A stretch of 64,000 bases of DNA. Source: Elstera cyanobacteriorum. Its GTDB lineage: Bacteria > Pseudomonadota > Alphaproteobacteria > Elsterales > Elsteraceae. The translations under genes and the position numbers were made by a program. Of the stretch, positions 51,090-60,421 are shown in pieces (within the stretch, counting starts at the first letter, position 1; every line of letters begins with the position of its first letter). The stretch is taken from assembly GCF_002251735.1 (NCBI RefSeq), contig NZ_NOXS01000033.1:1-64000 (forward strand). Direction: 5' to 3'. The notes below the pieces were generated by a model. It did not search any database, was not told where the DNA came from, and worked only from the letters and a program-made list of their open reading frames with translations.

Positions 51090-52198
51090 TCCGTCGCGAT
51101 TATGCCGATGCGCTGCGCGGTTTTGCCTTGATCGGCATTTGCATTGTCAATGTGCCGTTTATGGCCTGGGGGTTGCTGCCATTCCCCGAGCCTGCGTCCT
51201 TCTGGGACAGCGTGGCGCGCGCGCTGACTGTCGGGGCGTTCGAGGCGAAATTCTTTATCCTCTTCTCCTTCCTTTTTGGCTTCGGTCTGGCGTTGCAAGC
51301 GCGCGCTGAAGCGGCGGGGACGCTGCCAACGGGCGCCTATCCGCGCCGTCTCTGGGGGTTGCTAATTCTCGGAATAGCCCACGGGAGTCTGCTCTTTCCG
51401 GGGGATATTCTGACCGGCTATGCCCTTCTCGGGGCGATTGTCTGGCGGCTTCGCGCTGCGTCGGAGGCGGTCTTGCGGCGTACCGCTTTCATGGGATGGT
51501 TGTTCGCCCTGCCCGCCTTTGGGGTGCTTGATTGGTTGAGCCAGACCGGCGGGGTACCGACCCCCGAAGACGCGGCCACCCTTCTTGCGGCGTATCGGGG
51601 CGGATGGGGCGACATTCTGACCCAGCGCGTTGCCGATTGGGGATTGGTCGCCCTCCTGGTTCTTCCGCTCTACAATGGGCCGATGGCCCTCGCCGCTTTT
51701 GCTCTGGGGGTCATTGCCGGGCGGAAAAATCTTCTGGCTGACCCGTCCAGTGTCCAAGATTTCTGTCGGCGATACGGCGCGGTGGTGTGGGGCGGTGCCG
51801 TTGTTGGAAACGGTATTGCCGTCGCCGGGCTTTTGCTTGGTGCCGACCGCCTGCCGATTTCATTACCAGCCCTCGCCCTTGGCGGCCCATGCTTAGCCCT
51901 CCTCTATGCGGGGGGACTAGCGCGGTTGTCCGGCACTTGGGTTTATCGCCGTCTGGCAAAAGCCGGGCAGGTATCGCTTAGCCTCTATCTCGGCCAGTCA
52001 CTCGCAGTGAATGGGGTGATCCACGGTTTCGATCTGTTTGCCCGCCTAAGTCCAGCGGTCTGTCTCATTTTAGCGGTCGCCGTGGCGACCGGGTTAATCC
52101 TGCTCGCCGGGCCGTGGCTCAGCGCCTTTCGGTACGGCCCTGCCGAGTGGCTGCTGCGCTGCTGGACTTACCGCGCATGGCTTCCGTTCCGGCGATAG
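51086..52198 (+). CDS. DUF418 (YeiB-like) membrane protein
   Basis: 370 aa from ATG 51086 (ATGA overlap). About nine membrane helices. The opening DYADALRGFALIGICIVNVP and the end with LSLYLGQSLAVNGVIHG and YGPAEWLLRCWTYRAW are the DUF418/YeiB marks. Function unknown; often described as possible transporters. In an operon with the TetR gene. Confidence 0.9.
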   Translation: MIRRDYADALRGFALIGICIVNVPFMAWGLLPFPEPASFWDSVARALTVGAFEAKFFILFSFLFGFGLALQARAEAAGTLPTGAYPRRLWGLLILGIAHGSLLFPGDILTGYALLGAIVWRLRAASEAVLRRTAFMGWLFALPAFGVLDWLSQTGGVPTPEDAATLLAAYRGGWGDILTQRVADWGLVALLVLPLYNGPMALAAFALGVIAGRKNLLADPSSVQDFCRRYGAVVWGGAVVGNGIAVAGLLLGADRLPISLPALALGGPCLALLYAGGLARLSGTWVYRRLAKAGQVSLSLYLGQSLAVNGVIHGFDLFARLSPAVCLILAVAVATGLILLAGPWLSAFRYGPAEWLLRCWTYRAWLPFRR

Positions 52199-52199
52199 G

Positions 52200-53405
52200 T
52201 TATGCCCGGTCGCGCTCGATATCCGGTAGCAGCACCGTCAGCAGCCCCATCGCAGGCAGGAAGGCGCAGACCTGGAAGACGGTCGTAATGCTGGTCCAAT
52301 CGGCCAAGACGCCCAAGGCTGCCGCCCCGATCCCGGCGATACCGAAGGCAAAGCCAAAGAATAGGCCCGACACCATGCCGACGCGGCCCGGAATTAAATC
52401 CTGGGCATAGGCGATGATCGCAGAAAAAGCCGAAGCTAGGACGAGGCCGATGAGGATGCTCAGGCCGATGGTCACTTCCAAGGGGGCATAGGGCAGGGCC
52501 AGGGTGAACGGCAGCACCCCTAGGATGGACCCCCAGATGACCTTGCGCCGCCCGATACGGTCTCCCACCGGCCCGCCGATCATCGTGCCGGCGGCCACGG
52601 CGGCGAAGAACAGAAACTGGCAGATTTGCGCCGTTTGGGCGGGGAGGCCGAAGCGGTCGATTAGGTAGAAATTGTAATAGCCGGTGAAAGCCGCCGTATA
52701 GAAATATTTCGACAGCAGCAGCGCCATTAGCACGAGCACCGCCCCCGTCACCCGGGCGCGCGATAGGGTGAGTGCCCGTTCGGCGGCTTCGGTCCGGCGC
52801 TGGCGGCGTAAGGTCTCGCCATGACGCTGATACCAGCGCCCGAGGCCGGTCAGCAGCAAGATCCCAACGAATGCGCCGCCCGCCAGCAGGCTCAACTGGC
52901 GCTGACCATAAGGCAGGATCAGGAAGGCCGCGACCAGCGGCCCGAGGGCAGAGCCAAGATTGCCGCCGACTTGGAACAGCGACTGCGCAAAACCATGCCG
53001 CCCGCCCGACGCGAGCCGCGCGAGGCGCGAGGCTTCGGGGTGAAAGATAGACGAGCCCATCCCCAGCACTGCGGCGCCGATTAGCAGCACCGTATAGCTG
53101 GGGGCAAGGCCGAGGATCATCATGCCCGTGCAGGAAAACCCCATCCCGACCGGCAGCGAATAGGGCTTGGGGTTTTTATCGGTGAACCAGCCGATGGCGG
53201 GCTGAAAAATACAGGCGGTCATTTGATAGACCAAGGTCAGCAGGCCCAATTGCGAAAACGACAGCAGAAATTCGCTTTTCAGCACCGGGAAACTGGCTTG
53301 CAGCAGCGCTTGCGTCACATCATTGATGAAATGCGCCACGCTAACGACTGCCAAGACCGGCATTAGCGTCGGCACCGTCTGCGGGCTGGCGGAAATCTGG
53401 GTCAT
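52200..53405 (-). CDS. MFS transporter, fosmidomycin-resistance type
   Basis: 401 aa from ATG 53405. Twelve membrane helices; AHFINDVTQALLQASFPVLK, then QLGLLTLVYQMTACIFQPAI and SSIFHPEASRLARLASGGRH are the hallmarks of the Fsr family (H-x-x-N-D). Exports small phosphonate-like drugs or toxic metabolites. Divergent from an AraC gene, its likely regulator. Confidence 0.9.
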   Translation of the reverse strand: MTQISASPQTVPTLMPVLAVVSVAHFINDVTQALLQASFPVLKSEFLLSFSQLGLLTLVYQMTACIFQPAIGWFTDKNPKPYSLPVGMGFSCTGMMILGLAPSYTVLLIGAAVLGMGSSIFHPEASRLARLASGGRHGFAQSLFQVGGNLGSALGPLVAAFLILPYGQRQLSLLAGGAFVGILLLTGLGRWYQRHGETLRRQRRTEAAERALTLSRARVTGAVLVLMALLLSKYFYTAAFTGYYNFYLIDRFGLPAQTAQICQFLFFAAVAAGTMIGGPVGDRIGRRKVIWGSILGVLPFTLALPYAPLEVTIGLSILIGLVLASAFSAIIAYAQDLIPGRVGMVSGLFFGFAFGIAGIGAAALGVLADWTSITTVFQVCAFLPAMGLLTVLLPDIERDRA

Positions 53406-53499
53406 TCTCGGTCCTTCCGTCGCGGGAACCTCTCTGCTACGCCAGTCTTGCCGTGCCCGCCACTCCCGGCAGGCCGATTTCTTACGCGATTGGGCCAGG

Positions 53500-54276
53500 A
53501 TGGTTAGAAACACCTCGATTACCCCGATCATCGACACGCCGCGCCCAATCGTTGCCCTGGGGAACGATTACCCGGATGGGCATCTCATTCCGCCCCATAC
53601 GCACGCCCGCGGCCAAGTGCTCTATGGGTTTTCTGGTGTGGTGATGGTGACCACGCCGACCGGCACCCTGGTGATGCCGCCGCAGCGCGGCCTGTGGATT
53701 CCGGCGGGGGAGGTCCATAGCGTGCGGATGGTGGGGGCGGTGCGCATGCGCAGCGTCTATATCGACCCCGCCGCCATCCCCGATATGCCGGGGGCCTGTC
53801 AGGTCTTGGCGATTTCGCCGTTGCTGCGCCATCTGTTGGCGGCCGCCGTGGATATTCCGTTGGATTATGACCTGGCGGGCCGCGACGGCGCCTTGGTGGC
53901 GCTGCTATTGCACGAACTGCCGCGCATGGCGTCTTTGCCGCTGGCCTTACCCTTCCCGGCCCATGCCGGGCTGGCCGCCCGCTGCCAAGCGTTTCTGGCG
54001 GAACCCGATTCGCAGGAAACCATCGATGGATGGGCGGCGGCCCTGCACATGAGCCGCCGCGCCTTTACCCGCCTGTTTCGGCAAGAAACCGGTTTGAGTT
54101 TCGTTGAATGGCGGCAACAGGCCTGCCTTTTGGCCGCCTTACCGAGGCTGGTGAGCGGGGAGCCGGTCACGACGGTCGCGCTCGACCTCGGGTACCGCAA
54201 CCCCGCTTCTTTTACGACGATGTTCCGCCGCAGCTTCGGTTTTCCGCCGCGGGAATTGGGGCTGATGGGGGGTTAG
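53500..54276 (+). CDS. AraC-family regulator
   Basis: 258 aa from ATG 53500. Cupin N-terminus (HLIPPHTHARGQVLYGFSGV) followed by an AraC HTH pair (GWAAALHMSRRAFTRLFRQE, then VALDLGYRNPASFTTMFRRS). The frame from 53323 runs into the divergent MFS gene and is not used. Probably controls that MFS exporter. Confidence 0.9.
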   Translation: MVRNTSITPIIDTPRPIVALGNDYPDGHLIPPHTHARGQVLYGFSGVVMVTTPTGTLVMPPQRGLWIPAGEVHSVRMVGAVRMRSVYIDPAAIPDMPGACQVLAISPLLRHLLAAAVDIPLDYDLAGRDGALVALLLHELPRMASLPLALPFPAHAGLAARCQAFLAEPDSQETIDGWAAALHMSRRAFTRLFRQETGLSFVEWRQQACLLAALPRLVSGEPVTTVALDLGYRNPASFTTMFRRSFGFPPRELGLMGG

Positions 54277-54668
54277 GCCCGCATCATCCGCCGGGCAGCT
54301 TCGGCGAGGAAGCCCGACCGGGTATGGCCGCTATCGGCCGCCGCCGCGTCGATTTCCGCCAAAAGGTTTTTATCGACGGTGATATTTACGCGCACCGCCG
54401 GGGCCTTTGGCGGGCGGGCGGTTACGAGCATCAGGACCGCCTGCGCCGGGGCGCTGGAGAGATGGGCGGCCAGCGCCTGCGGCGACGGGGCGGCAATCCC
54501 ATCCTGGGTGAAGCCTTCGAGATGCAGGGTCAAGGCCGCTTCGGCCTGAGCCAGCGCCTCTTCCTCCGTCTCGCCGATGGCAAGGCAGCCGGGCAGGTCG
54601 GGAAAGCTCACAACCAGGGCATCGCCCGGTTCGGCGGGACGGTGCAACCACGCAGGATAACGGGCCAT
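54273..54668 (-). CDS. hicB: HicB-family antitoxin
   Basis: 131 aa. N-terminal HicB fold: VVSFPDLPGCLAIGETEEEA, then ALAQAEAALTLHLEGF. C-terminal ribbon-helix-helix (VRVNITVDKNLLAEIDAAAA) for operator binding. Lies 3 bp after the hicA stop (hicA first, then hicB), the usual order. Overlaps the convergent AraC gene by 4 bp. Confidence 0.9.
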   Translation of the reverse strand: MARYPAWLHRPAEPGDALVVSFPDLPGCLAIGETEEEALAQAEAALTLHLEGFTQDGIAAPSPQALAAHLSSAPAQAVLMLVTARPPKAPAVRVNITVDKNLLAEIDAAAADSGHTRSGFLAEAARRMMRA

Positions 54669-54671
54669 GAC

Positions 54672-54869
54672 TTAAGCTTCCTTCGTCGGCAAACCGCAGT
54701 AAACCAGCAGACCATCTGCCACCGAGGGCGGCAGCGTTGCCTTTCCGAGCGGTAGCGTCACGCGGCGCCCGCTGCCCGCATGCCGCCATTGCCCGAACCC
54801 ATCGCGGCGGGTGACTTCGACCCACCCTGCCGCCTCTAGGCTTTTCACCAGCTTACGCAGTTTTGCCAT
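54672..54869 (-). CDS. hicA: HicA-like toxin, catalytic His not in usual place
   Basis: 65 aa from ATG 54869 with TTGAGGATG upstream. LRKLVKSLEAAGWVEVTRRD is the HicA dsRBD-like opening. The family has GSHH (catalytic His) after the second strand; here the strand reads GFGQWRH, with His only three residues further. The remaining sequence (GRRVTLPLGKATLPPSVADG) matches HicA. Either the His has shifted or the toxin is weak or dead. Paired with HicB. Confidence 0.8.
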   Translation of the reverse strand: MAKLRKLVKSLEAAGWVEVTRRDGFGQWRHAGSGRRVTLPLGKATLPPSVADGLLVYCGLPTKEA

Positions 54870-54876
54870 GACATCC

Positions 54877-55503
54877 TCAATAGGTGAGAACGGGACCGAA
54901 ATTCGCTGGAATGGCCTGATCGAAACTCCGTCCCATCTGATCGACGAGATCGTTGACAAGCTCCGCCCAAACGGCGCGGCGTTCGTCGTAGGTTGCGCGT
55001 TCTTTGACCGTGCGGCTCGCGTCCTGACGGACGGCGATCTGGCGGTCGCGGAAACCGGTCGCATTGCGGATTTCGAGATCGGCTTCCAAAATAGCGTCGT
55101 AGCGGAAGGCGGGATCGTCGGCGACGAGGCCGCGAATGCCGCCCGGGGTGGCCAAGGCCACTTCGATGATGCTAGCGCGGCGGATGATGAAGCGGGCAGT
55201 GACGCCCGGCGTTTGCGCCCCCTTGGCGATCAGCTTTTGCCGCGCCCAAACTTCTGCCGCCTGGGTCGGCGTCGGCGATAGAGCATGATCGATATTCGGC
55301 GCGGCGCGGGGCGCGACATAGGCCACCTCGACCTCCAGCCGGTCAACCAGCAGGTTCCAGACTTGCCCCTGCGGCAGGGTTGGTGCGGGCATTGGCTTTG
55401 CCGGATCGGCGCAGCCTGCAAGGCTGCCAAGGGTGGCAGCAGCAAGCAAAAGACCCCCGCCCTGAACGAGCATGCGACGGCGTGTGACGATGGGAGTAAT
55501 CAC
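54877..55503 (-). CDS. Predicted lipoprotein of unknown function
   Basis: 208 aa from GTG 55503 (GAAGGAAA upstream). N-terminus with twin Arg (TRRRMLVQGGGLLLAAATLG), lipobox SLAGC; the Cys would be lipidated. The mature part has repeated alpha/beta elements (VWNLLVDRLEVEVAYVAPRA and VNDLVDQMGRSF). Found in several Rhodospirillales, function unknown. 7 bp ahead of hicA on the same strand. Confidence 0.75.
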   Translation of the reverse strand: MITPIVTRRRMLVQGGGLLLAAATLGSLAGCADPAKPMPAPTLPQGQVWNLLVDRLEVEVAYVAPRAAPNIDHALSPTPTQAAEVWARQKLIAKGAQTPGVTARFIIRRASIIEVALATPGGIRGLVADDPAFRYDAILEADLEIRNATGFRDRQIAVRQDASRTVKERATYDERRAVWAELVNDLVDQMGRSFDQAIPANFGPVLTY

Positions 55504-55626
55504 AGTTTCCTTCGACCTTTGGCAAAATATCCGCACCCGCCTGAGGCCAGAGTGCCAGGGCGATGAAAGCGGCTCAAGCGCAATAGAATGACGGATTTTT
55601 GACAGTCCGTCGACGCGGTTGTGCTG

Positions 55627-56682
55627 TTAGGCCGGATCGGGCAAGGGTAGCGGTGGGACGGGAACCAGCCGGGACGGGCCGAGCAGCAGCCATCCGTCCT
55701 GCACGGTGACCGGAACAGACAGGCTAGGTTGGCCGGTTTGTGGATCGGTCGTTGCAACCGCCGATAGCAGCAGCCGGGCGAGACGTCCATCCCGTTCTGT
55801 AACAAGACCAACGGCGATCAGTCGGTCGATCCCCTCGACGAAGCCGCGGACTTTGGCCGTGCCCGCCGCCAGCGGTCGCATCAAACGGTCGAGCGTCAGC
55901 GTCCCTTCGCCCTCCAGCGCGAAGCCGCCCAGGGCGAGCGATAGAGGGCGTATTTCCACCGTACCGCCTGCGTCGCGCCAGTCGGCAAAGGCCGATCCGG
56001 TCACCGCAGCCGGGGCATCGCCCATCACGGTCAGCCCGACCGAGGCCGTCAGCGGTTCGGCCAAGAGGGGCGTGACCTGCGGCGCCGTAAAACGCTCGAG
56101 CATCAGGCTGCCTTGGACCGTCGCGACCAGATGATCACGCCCGCGCGCGCCCAAATCCTGAAGATCGAGCGCGAGGCGTTCGGCCCGCAGAATAATAGGA
56201 TGCGGGGTTTCCAGCGTCAGCAGCGGTTGGGCGAGCGTTACGGTCAGCCGCCCACCGGCGCGGGGACCGGTCAGGCGGATTTCCCCATCCTCCAATCGCA
56301 ACCGCCCGGTCAGGGGACCGTGGGGGGTGGCGAGTTTCAGGGTCGAGTCTTGCGGTAGGCCCACGCTGGTGCTGTTGGGGCGCAGCGGGCTCCAGGTCAA
56401 GGTCACCCGGTCGCCGCGCCAGGCGAGATCGCCGCGCGGGCCGGGGCGCAGGATCTGCACCTCGGTTAGTTCGGTTTCGACCGCTAAGGGAAAACCGCCC
56501 GTATCGCCGACGCGATAGGCGATCTGCCAGCCTTGGGCGCGTAAGGCATCGGCTTCGGCAGCCAGCGTATCGAGCACGCGGCCCCGCGCCATCCCCCAGA
56601 ACAGCGCCATCCCCGCCGCCAGCAGCAGGAGAAGGGCAAGGGCGATAACACCCGGGCGGCGCAGCAACGGTCGTAAGGTCAT
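55627..56682 (-). CDS. DUF2125 family protein
   Basis: 351 aa from ATG 56682. One N-terminal membrane helix (IALALLLLLAAGMALFWGMA) and a large beta-rich periplasmic domain (GWQIAYRVGDTGGFPLAVET, then LTEVQILRPG). DUF2125 proteins are widespread in alphaproteobacteria; function unknown, thought to relate to envelope lipid transport by fold. Monocistronic. Confidence 0.85.
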   Translation of the reverse strand: MTLRPLLRRPGVIALALLLLLAAGMALFWGMARGRVLDTLAAEADALRAQGWQIAYRVGDTGGFPLAVETELTEVQILRPGPRGDLAWRGDRVTLTWSPLRPNSTSVGLPQDSTLKLATPHGPLTGRLRLEDGEIRLTGPRAGGRLTVTLAQPLLTLETPHPIILRAERLALDLQDLGARGRDHLVATVQGSLMLERFTAPQVTPLLAEPLTASVGLTVMGDAPAAVTGSAFADWRDAGGTVEIRPLSLALGGFALEGEGTLTLDRLMRPLAAGTAKVRGFVEGIDRLIAVGLVTERDGRLARLLLSAVATTDPQTGQPSLSVPVTVQDGWLLLGPSRLVPVPPLPLPDPA

Positions 56683-56889
56683 GCGTCCCCGCAGGACAAA
56701 CCCCAAATCCTCGCCCCATAGGTCTGGGGTGATGCCGGACCTTGGAAGCATTTTGGCCAGTTAACCTGCGGTTTCCGCTTCCGCCAAGCGGTTTTAAGGA
56801 CGCAGGCTCGGCGTCCTCGGCGTTTTTTGCGGGGCACCGGTGCAGCCGTGCCGGGTTAACGCAGGAAATGACCGTGTTAGGCTGCCGGA

Positions 56890-57789
56890 ATGAATGGTTT
56901 GACCCAATTATTGCCCGCTGTGACATTCGTTTGCCTGTGGAGCACCGGCTTCATCGGCGGGCGTCTCGGCACACCCCATGCCGATCCTTTGACCTTCCTG
57001 TGGATCCGTTTTGCCATTGCCGCCGTGCTGCTGGCCGGGCTGGCGCTGGCGGCGGGCAGCACATGGCCGCGCGGGAAAGCGGCGCTGCATCTGGCGGTCT
57101 CCGGCCTGCTCGTGCATGGCGTCTACCTTGGCGGTATCTTCATTGCGATTTCGCTCGGGGTTTCGGCGGGGCTGGTCGCCCTGATCGCGGGCCTGCAACC
57201 GCTGCTGACCGGCGCGATGAGCGGCTGGTTGCTGGGGGTGCCCGTCCGCCCGCTCCAATGGGCGGGACTGGCGCTTGGGCTGGTCGGCGTCATCCTCGTG
57301 CTGTGGGAAAAGCTGGCGTCGCAAACCGGGCTGCCGCCGCTGGGGATCGCGCTGGCCTTTTTGGGGCTGCTCGCCATCACCTTTGGCACGATCTACCAGA
57401 AACGCTATGTGGCGCCGGGGGATTTGCGCAGCGCGGCGGCGTGGCAATATGCCGTTTGTACGGTTGCGTATGCCTTGGTGGTGCCGTGGCTCGAGCCAAT
57501 GCACGTCGAGTGGACCGGCGAGTTCATCTTCGCCCTGGCCTGGTTGGTTCTCGTCTTGTCGGTCGGCGCCATCCTGCTGTTTTTCACGCTCATTCAGCGC
57601 GGGTCCGCCGCAGGGGTCGCGAGCCTGATGTACCTCGTGCCACCGCTGACCGCGCTTGTCGCCTGGGGTCTCTTTGGCGAGCATCTCGGCCCGCTGGCCC
57701 TGCTCGGCATGGCCGTGACCGCCGCCGCCGTGGCGCTGGTCAACCGCCCGGCCCGGCCCGCGCCTCTTCCCGCCCCCCGCGAGGCTTGA
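56890..57789 (+). CDS. EamA-family DMT transporter
   Basis: 299 aa, ten helices in two repeats (VTFVCLWSTGFIGGRLGTPH and VPPLTALVAWGLFGEHLGPL). Start ATG 56890. RhaT/YdcZ-type drug/metabolite transporter, substrate unknown. Followed by a ChaC-like gene 15 bp later on the same strand. Confidence 0.88.
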   Translation: MNGLTQLLPAVTFVCLWSTGFIGGRLGTPHADPLTFLWIRFAIAAVLLAGLALAAGSTWPRGKAALHLAVSGLLVHGVYLGGIFIAISLGVSAGLVALIAGLQPLLTGAMSGWLLGVPVRPLQWAGLALGLVGVILVLWEKLASQTGLPPLGIALAFLGLLAITFGTIYQKRYVAPGDLRSAAAWQYAVCTVAYALVVPWLEPMHVEWTGEFIFALAWLVLVLSVGAILLFFTLIQRGSAAGVASLMYLVPPLTALVAWGLFGEHLGPLALLGMAVTAAAVALVNRPARPAPLPAPREA

Positions 57790-57804
57790 TAGGCTAAGCG
57801 CGCA

Positions 57805-58395
57805 ATGTCGACCGAGCTTTATTGGGTTTTCGCCTATGGGTCTTTGATCTGGGATCCGGGCTTTCCCTATATCGAACAGCAGCGCGCCGTGATCCACGGC
57901 TATCACCGGCGCTTCTGCCTCTACTCGCACCGCTACCGGGGCACGCCGGAGGAGCCGGGGCTGGTACTGGGCCTAGATCGGGGCGGGAGCTGCCACGGTG
58001 TCGCCTATGCCGTCGCGCCCGAGAAAACCGCCGATGTGCGCGCTTATCTGTGGGCGCGGGAGATGAGCAGCAACGCCTATCGCCCGGTCATGGCCCCGGC
58101 GCGGCTGGCGGACGGGCGGCGGGTGATGGCGCAAACCTTCGTGACCGTTCCCGGCCATCCGCAATATGCCGGGCGCCTCGCCGCCGACCTGACAGCGCGC
58201 TTGATCGCCAGCAGCCGGGGCGAGCGGGGAAGCAATCAAGCCTATCTTGAAAATACCGCCGCGCATCTTTCGACGCTCGGCATTCGCGACAGTTCGATGG
58301 ACCGTCTGGTGACCGACGTGCGCCAGTTGCTCCAGACGGAGGGGGGGCACGTGCGCCGTCCCGCTGTGCCCCCCATCCCGCGTATTGGGTTTTAG
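57805..58395 (+). CDS. Gamma-glutamylcyclotransferase (ChaC-like)
   Basis: 196 aa. ChaC family hallmark WVFAYGSLIWDPGFPY with the YGSL substrate loop, then QQRAVIHGYHRRFCLYSHRY and YLWAREMSSNAYRPV. ChaC-type enzymes release 5-oxoproline from glutathione. Part of a small operon with the DMT transporter. Confidence 0.9.
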   Translation: MSTELYWVFAYGSLIWDPGFPYIEQQRAVIHGYHRRFCLYSHRYRGTPEEPGLVLGLDRGGSCHGVAYAVAPEKTADVRAYLWAREMSSNAYRPVMAPARLADGRRVMAQTFVTVPGHPQYAGRLAADLTARLIASSRGERGSNQAYLENTAAHLSTLGIRDSSMDRLVTDVRQLLQTEGGHVRRPAVPPIPRIGF

Positions 58396-58480
58396 AGCGC
58401 TTTGCGTTCGCTTTAGCTCACTATAAGCGCTCTAATCCATTGTTTTATAAGAAAATACGTCGTCGTGGGTGATTCCACCC
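58393..58480. repeat. Palindromic extragenic element
   Basis: tagagcgctt (58393-58402) and aagcgctcta (58425-58434) are perfect inverted arms. A short second inverted repeat (gggtg...caccc) lies about 30 bp to the right. Similar palindromic elements with AGAGCG...CGCTCT arms are dispersed in alphaproteobacterial genomes (e.g. rhizobial RIME). It is located between convergent genes. Confidence 0.5.
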
Positions 58481-58494
58481 GCTCGGGATTTGCT

Positions 58495-59409
58495 TTAGCG
58501 CCCGCGCTGGCCGCGCAGCGCATCGCTGCCCGCCAGAATGGCACCGCCAACGATCAGCACGGCGGCCAGCAGCACTTCTGCCGTGATCTGCGCGCGCCCG
58601 CCCAGCCACAGCGCGCAGGTGGACAGCAGTGGGGTTGCGTAGGAAGCGGCGCCCAAGGCCCGCAGCAGCCCGCGCTTAATGCCAATATCCCAAAAGAAGA
58701 AGGCGGCGCCCAGCGGCCCGGCGCCCATCACGGCCATCACCAGCCAGTCGCTGCCGCTGGGAACGAAGCGGGCTTCCAGCAGCAGATGACACAGACCAGC
58801 CAGCCCAGCGGTCACCAGGCAGAGCGCCGCGACGAAATCGGTCGGCACGGTCGAACAGAAGCGGCGGGATAGCACCGAATATCCGCCCCAAGCGACGGCG
58901 GCCCCAGCGGCGGCCAGATAGCCCGGTAGGTATTCGACGCGCACCTCCATCGCGGGGCCGCCGACGAGGAGCACCGTGCCGCCAAGGCCCAGCAGACCGC
59001 CGACCGCATGGAACCAGCGCAGCCGCTCGCCCGGCAGGAAGGTCGAGAAGATAACGATCAGCAGCGGCCACAGATAGTTGATCAAATTCGCCTGCACGGC
59101 GGGGGCCGTCTGCAAGGCGATGAAAAACAACAGATGATAGCCGAACAACCCGCCGACGCCGATGGCCCAGGCCAGCGGCTTCTGCCGTCCCCAGGCGGTA
59201 ACGGCAGCCCGGCCCGGCGCCCCGCGCGCCAGGATGATCAGCGTGCCGACCAGCCCCGCCAATCCGAACGTGATCGCCGTTAGTAGAAACGGCGGCACCG
59301 GTCCTGCGAGCGTCGTGAGAACGGCGAGACTGCCCCAGAGAAGAATCGCCACGCTGCCGAGCAGCGTTGCCGCCCCAACCGAAGACCCCGCCATAATCCG
59401 TTCACCCAT
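58495..59409 (-). CDS. EamA-family transporter, YddG-like
   Basis: 304 aa, ten membrane helices. ATLLGSVAILLWGSLAVLTT and the second-half AAFFFWDIGIKRGLLRALGA, then SYATPLLSTCALWLGGRAQI are typical of the YddG aromatic amino acid exporter group. ATG 59409 or 59394 can be the start. The phaB terminator precedes it. Confidence 0.88.
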   Translation of the reverse strand: MGERIMAGSSVGAATLLGSVAILLWGSLAVLTTLAGPVPPFLLTAITFGLAGLVGTLIILARGAPGRAAVTAWGRQKPLAWAIGVGGLFGYHLLFFIALQTAPAVQANLINYLWPLLIVIFSTFLPGERLRWFHAVGGLLGLGGTVLLVGGPAMEVRVEYLPGYLAAAGAAVAWGGYSVLSRRFCSTVPTDFVAALCLVTAGLAGLCHLLLEARFVPSGSDWLVMAVMGAGPLGAAFFFWDIGIKRGLLRALGAASYATPLLSTCALWLGGRAQITAEVLLAAVLIVGGAILAGSDALRGQRGR

Positions 59410-59420
59410 TCAAAAGAAAT

Positions 59421-59443
59421 GGGGGAAGGCCGCGCCTTCCCCC
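59421..59443 (-). terminator. Rho-independent terminator after phaB
   Basis: gggggaaggc (59421-59430) and gccttccccc (59434-59443) form a 10-bp stem with a 3-nt loop. On the minus strand it is followed by ATTTCTTTT, so it ends the phaB transcript. Confidence 0.8.
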
Positions 59444-59477
59444 GTGCCCTGCCGGTGTTTCAGCAGGTTTTTCTGGC

Positions 59478-60203
59478 TTACGCCACCATATATTGACCAC
59501 CGTTGACCGAGATGGTCGCGCCGGTGATGAAGCTGGCATCGTCGCCCACCAGGAAGAGCACCGTGCGGGCGATATCCTGGGCATAGCCGAGGCGACCGAC
59601 CGGGATGGTGGCGATAATCTTCTTCAGCACGTCTTCCGGCACGGCGGCGACCATATCGGTATCGACATAGCCCGGCGCGACGCAGTTGGCGGTAATGCCC
59701 TTCGCGGCGCCTTCAAAGGCCAAGGCTTTGGTGAAGCCGATCATCCCGGCCTTCGCCGCGCAATAGTTCACCTGACCATATTGGCCGCGCTGCCCGTTGA
59801 CCGAGCTGATTTGCACGATGCGCCCGAAGCCGCGCTCCCGCATGCCCTCGTAAACCGACCGGGTCATGGTGAAGCACGACTTTAGGTTGGTGGTGATAAC
59901 ATCATCCCACTGCGCTTCGGTCATACGGTGAAAAGTCGTATCGCGGGTAATCCCGGCGTTATTGACCAGCACGTCGATCGGGCCGAGCGCCGCTTCGACC
60001 CGCGCCACGCCCGCCTTGCAGGCTTCGAAATCGGCAGCGTTCCATTTTTCGGCCAGAATGCCGGTTTCTGCCGTGAATTTCTGCGCGGCCTCGTCGTTGC
60101 CGCTATAGGTGACGGCGACGCTATAGCCTGCGTCCTTCAACGTTTTTGCAATCGCCGCCCCAATCCCTCGGGTGCCGCCCGTTACCAATGCCACTCGCGC
60201 CAT
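59478..60203 (-). CDS. phaB: Acetoacetyl-CoA reductase
   Basis: 241 aa from ATG 60203 (the longer frame to 60248 is not used). Short-chain dehydrogenase: ALVTGGTRGIGAAIAKTL (NADPH site), NNAG, catalytic Ser in ISSVNGQRGQ, Tyr and Lys in YGQVNYCAAKAG. Sequence and length match PhaB, which makes (R)-3-hydroxybutyryl-CoA for polyhydroxybutyrate. phaA and phaC are not in the window. Confidence 0.92.
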   Translation of the reverse strand: MARVALVTGGTRGIGAAIAKTLKDAGYSVAVTYSGNDEAAQKFTAETGILAEKWNAADFEACKAGVARVEAALGPIDVLVNNAGITRDTTFHRMTEAQWDDVITTNLKSCFTMTRSVYEGMRERGFGRIVQISSVNGQRGQYGQVNYCAAKAGMIGFTKALAFEGAAKGITANCVAPGYVDTDMVAAVPEDVLKKIIATIPVGRLGYAQDIARTVLFLVGDDASFITGATISVNGGQYMVA

Positions 60204-60421
60204 TGACCGTCTCCCTTTGCCATTATTCCGTGTGCCTTGACGTAGCACCCGTCGCTTTCAGGAAACCACAAGCGGCGGCGGCAGGAAAGCGCGGTTACCC
60301 GCAACCGACTGCGCAGGGCTACCGGCCATCGCGACAACATTTCATGTTTTTCATGAAAAAAAGATTGATAAACGAGAATATCGTCTCTAACGTGATGTCG
60401 TTGAAACAAGGTATCCTAACT

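Noticed and set aside
60146-60421. N-terminal extension of the DUF2975 protein
   Set aside because: It overlaps the phaB 5' end and lacks similarity to the family; ATG 60422 gives the normal length.
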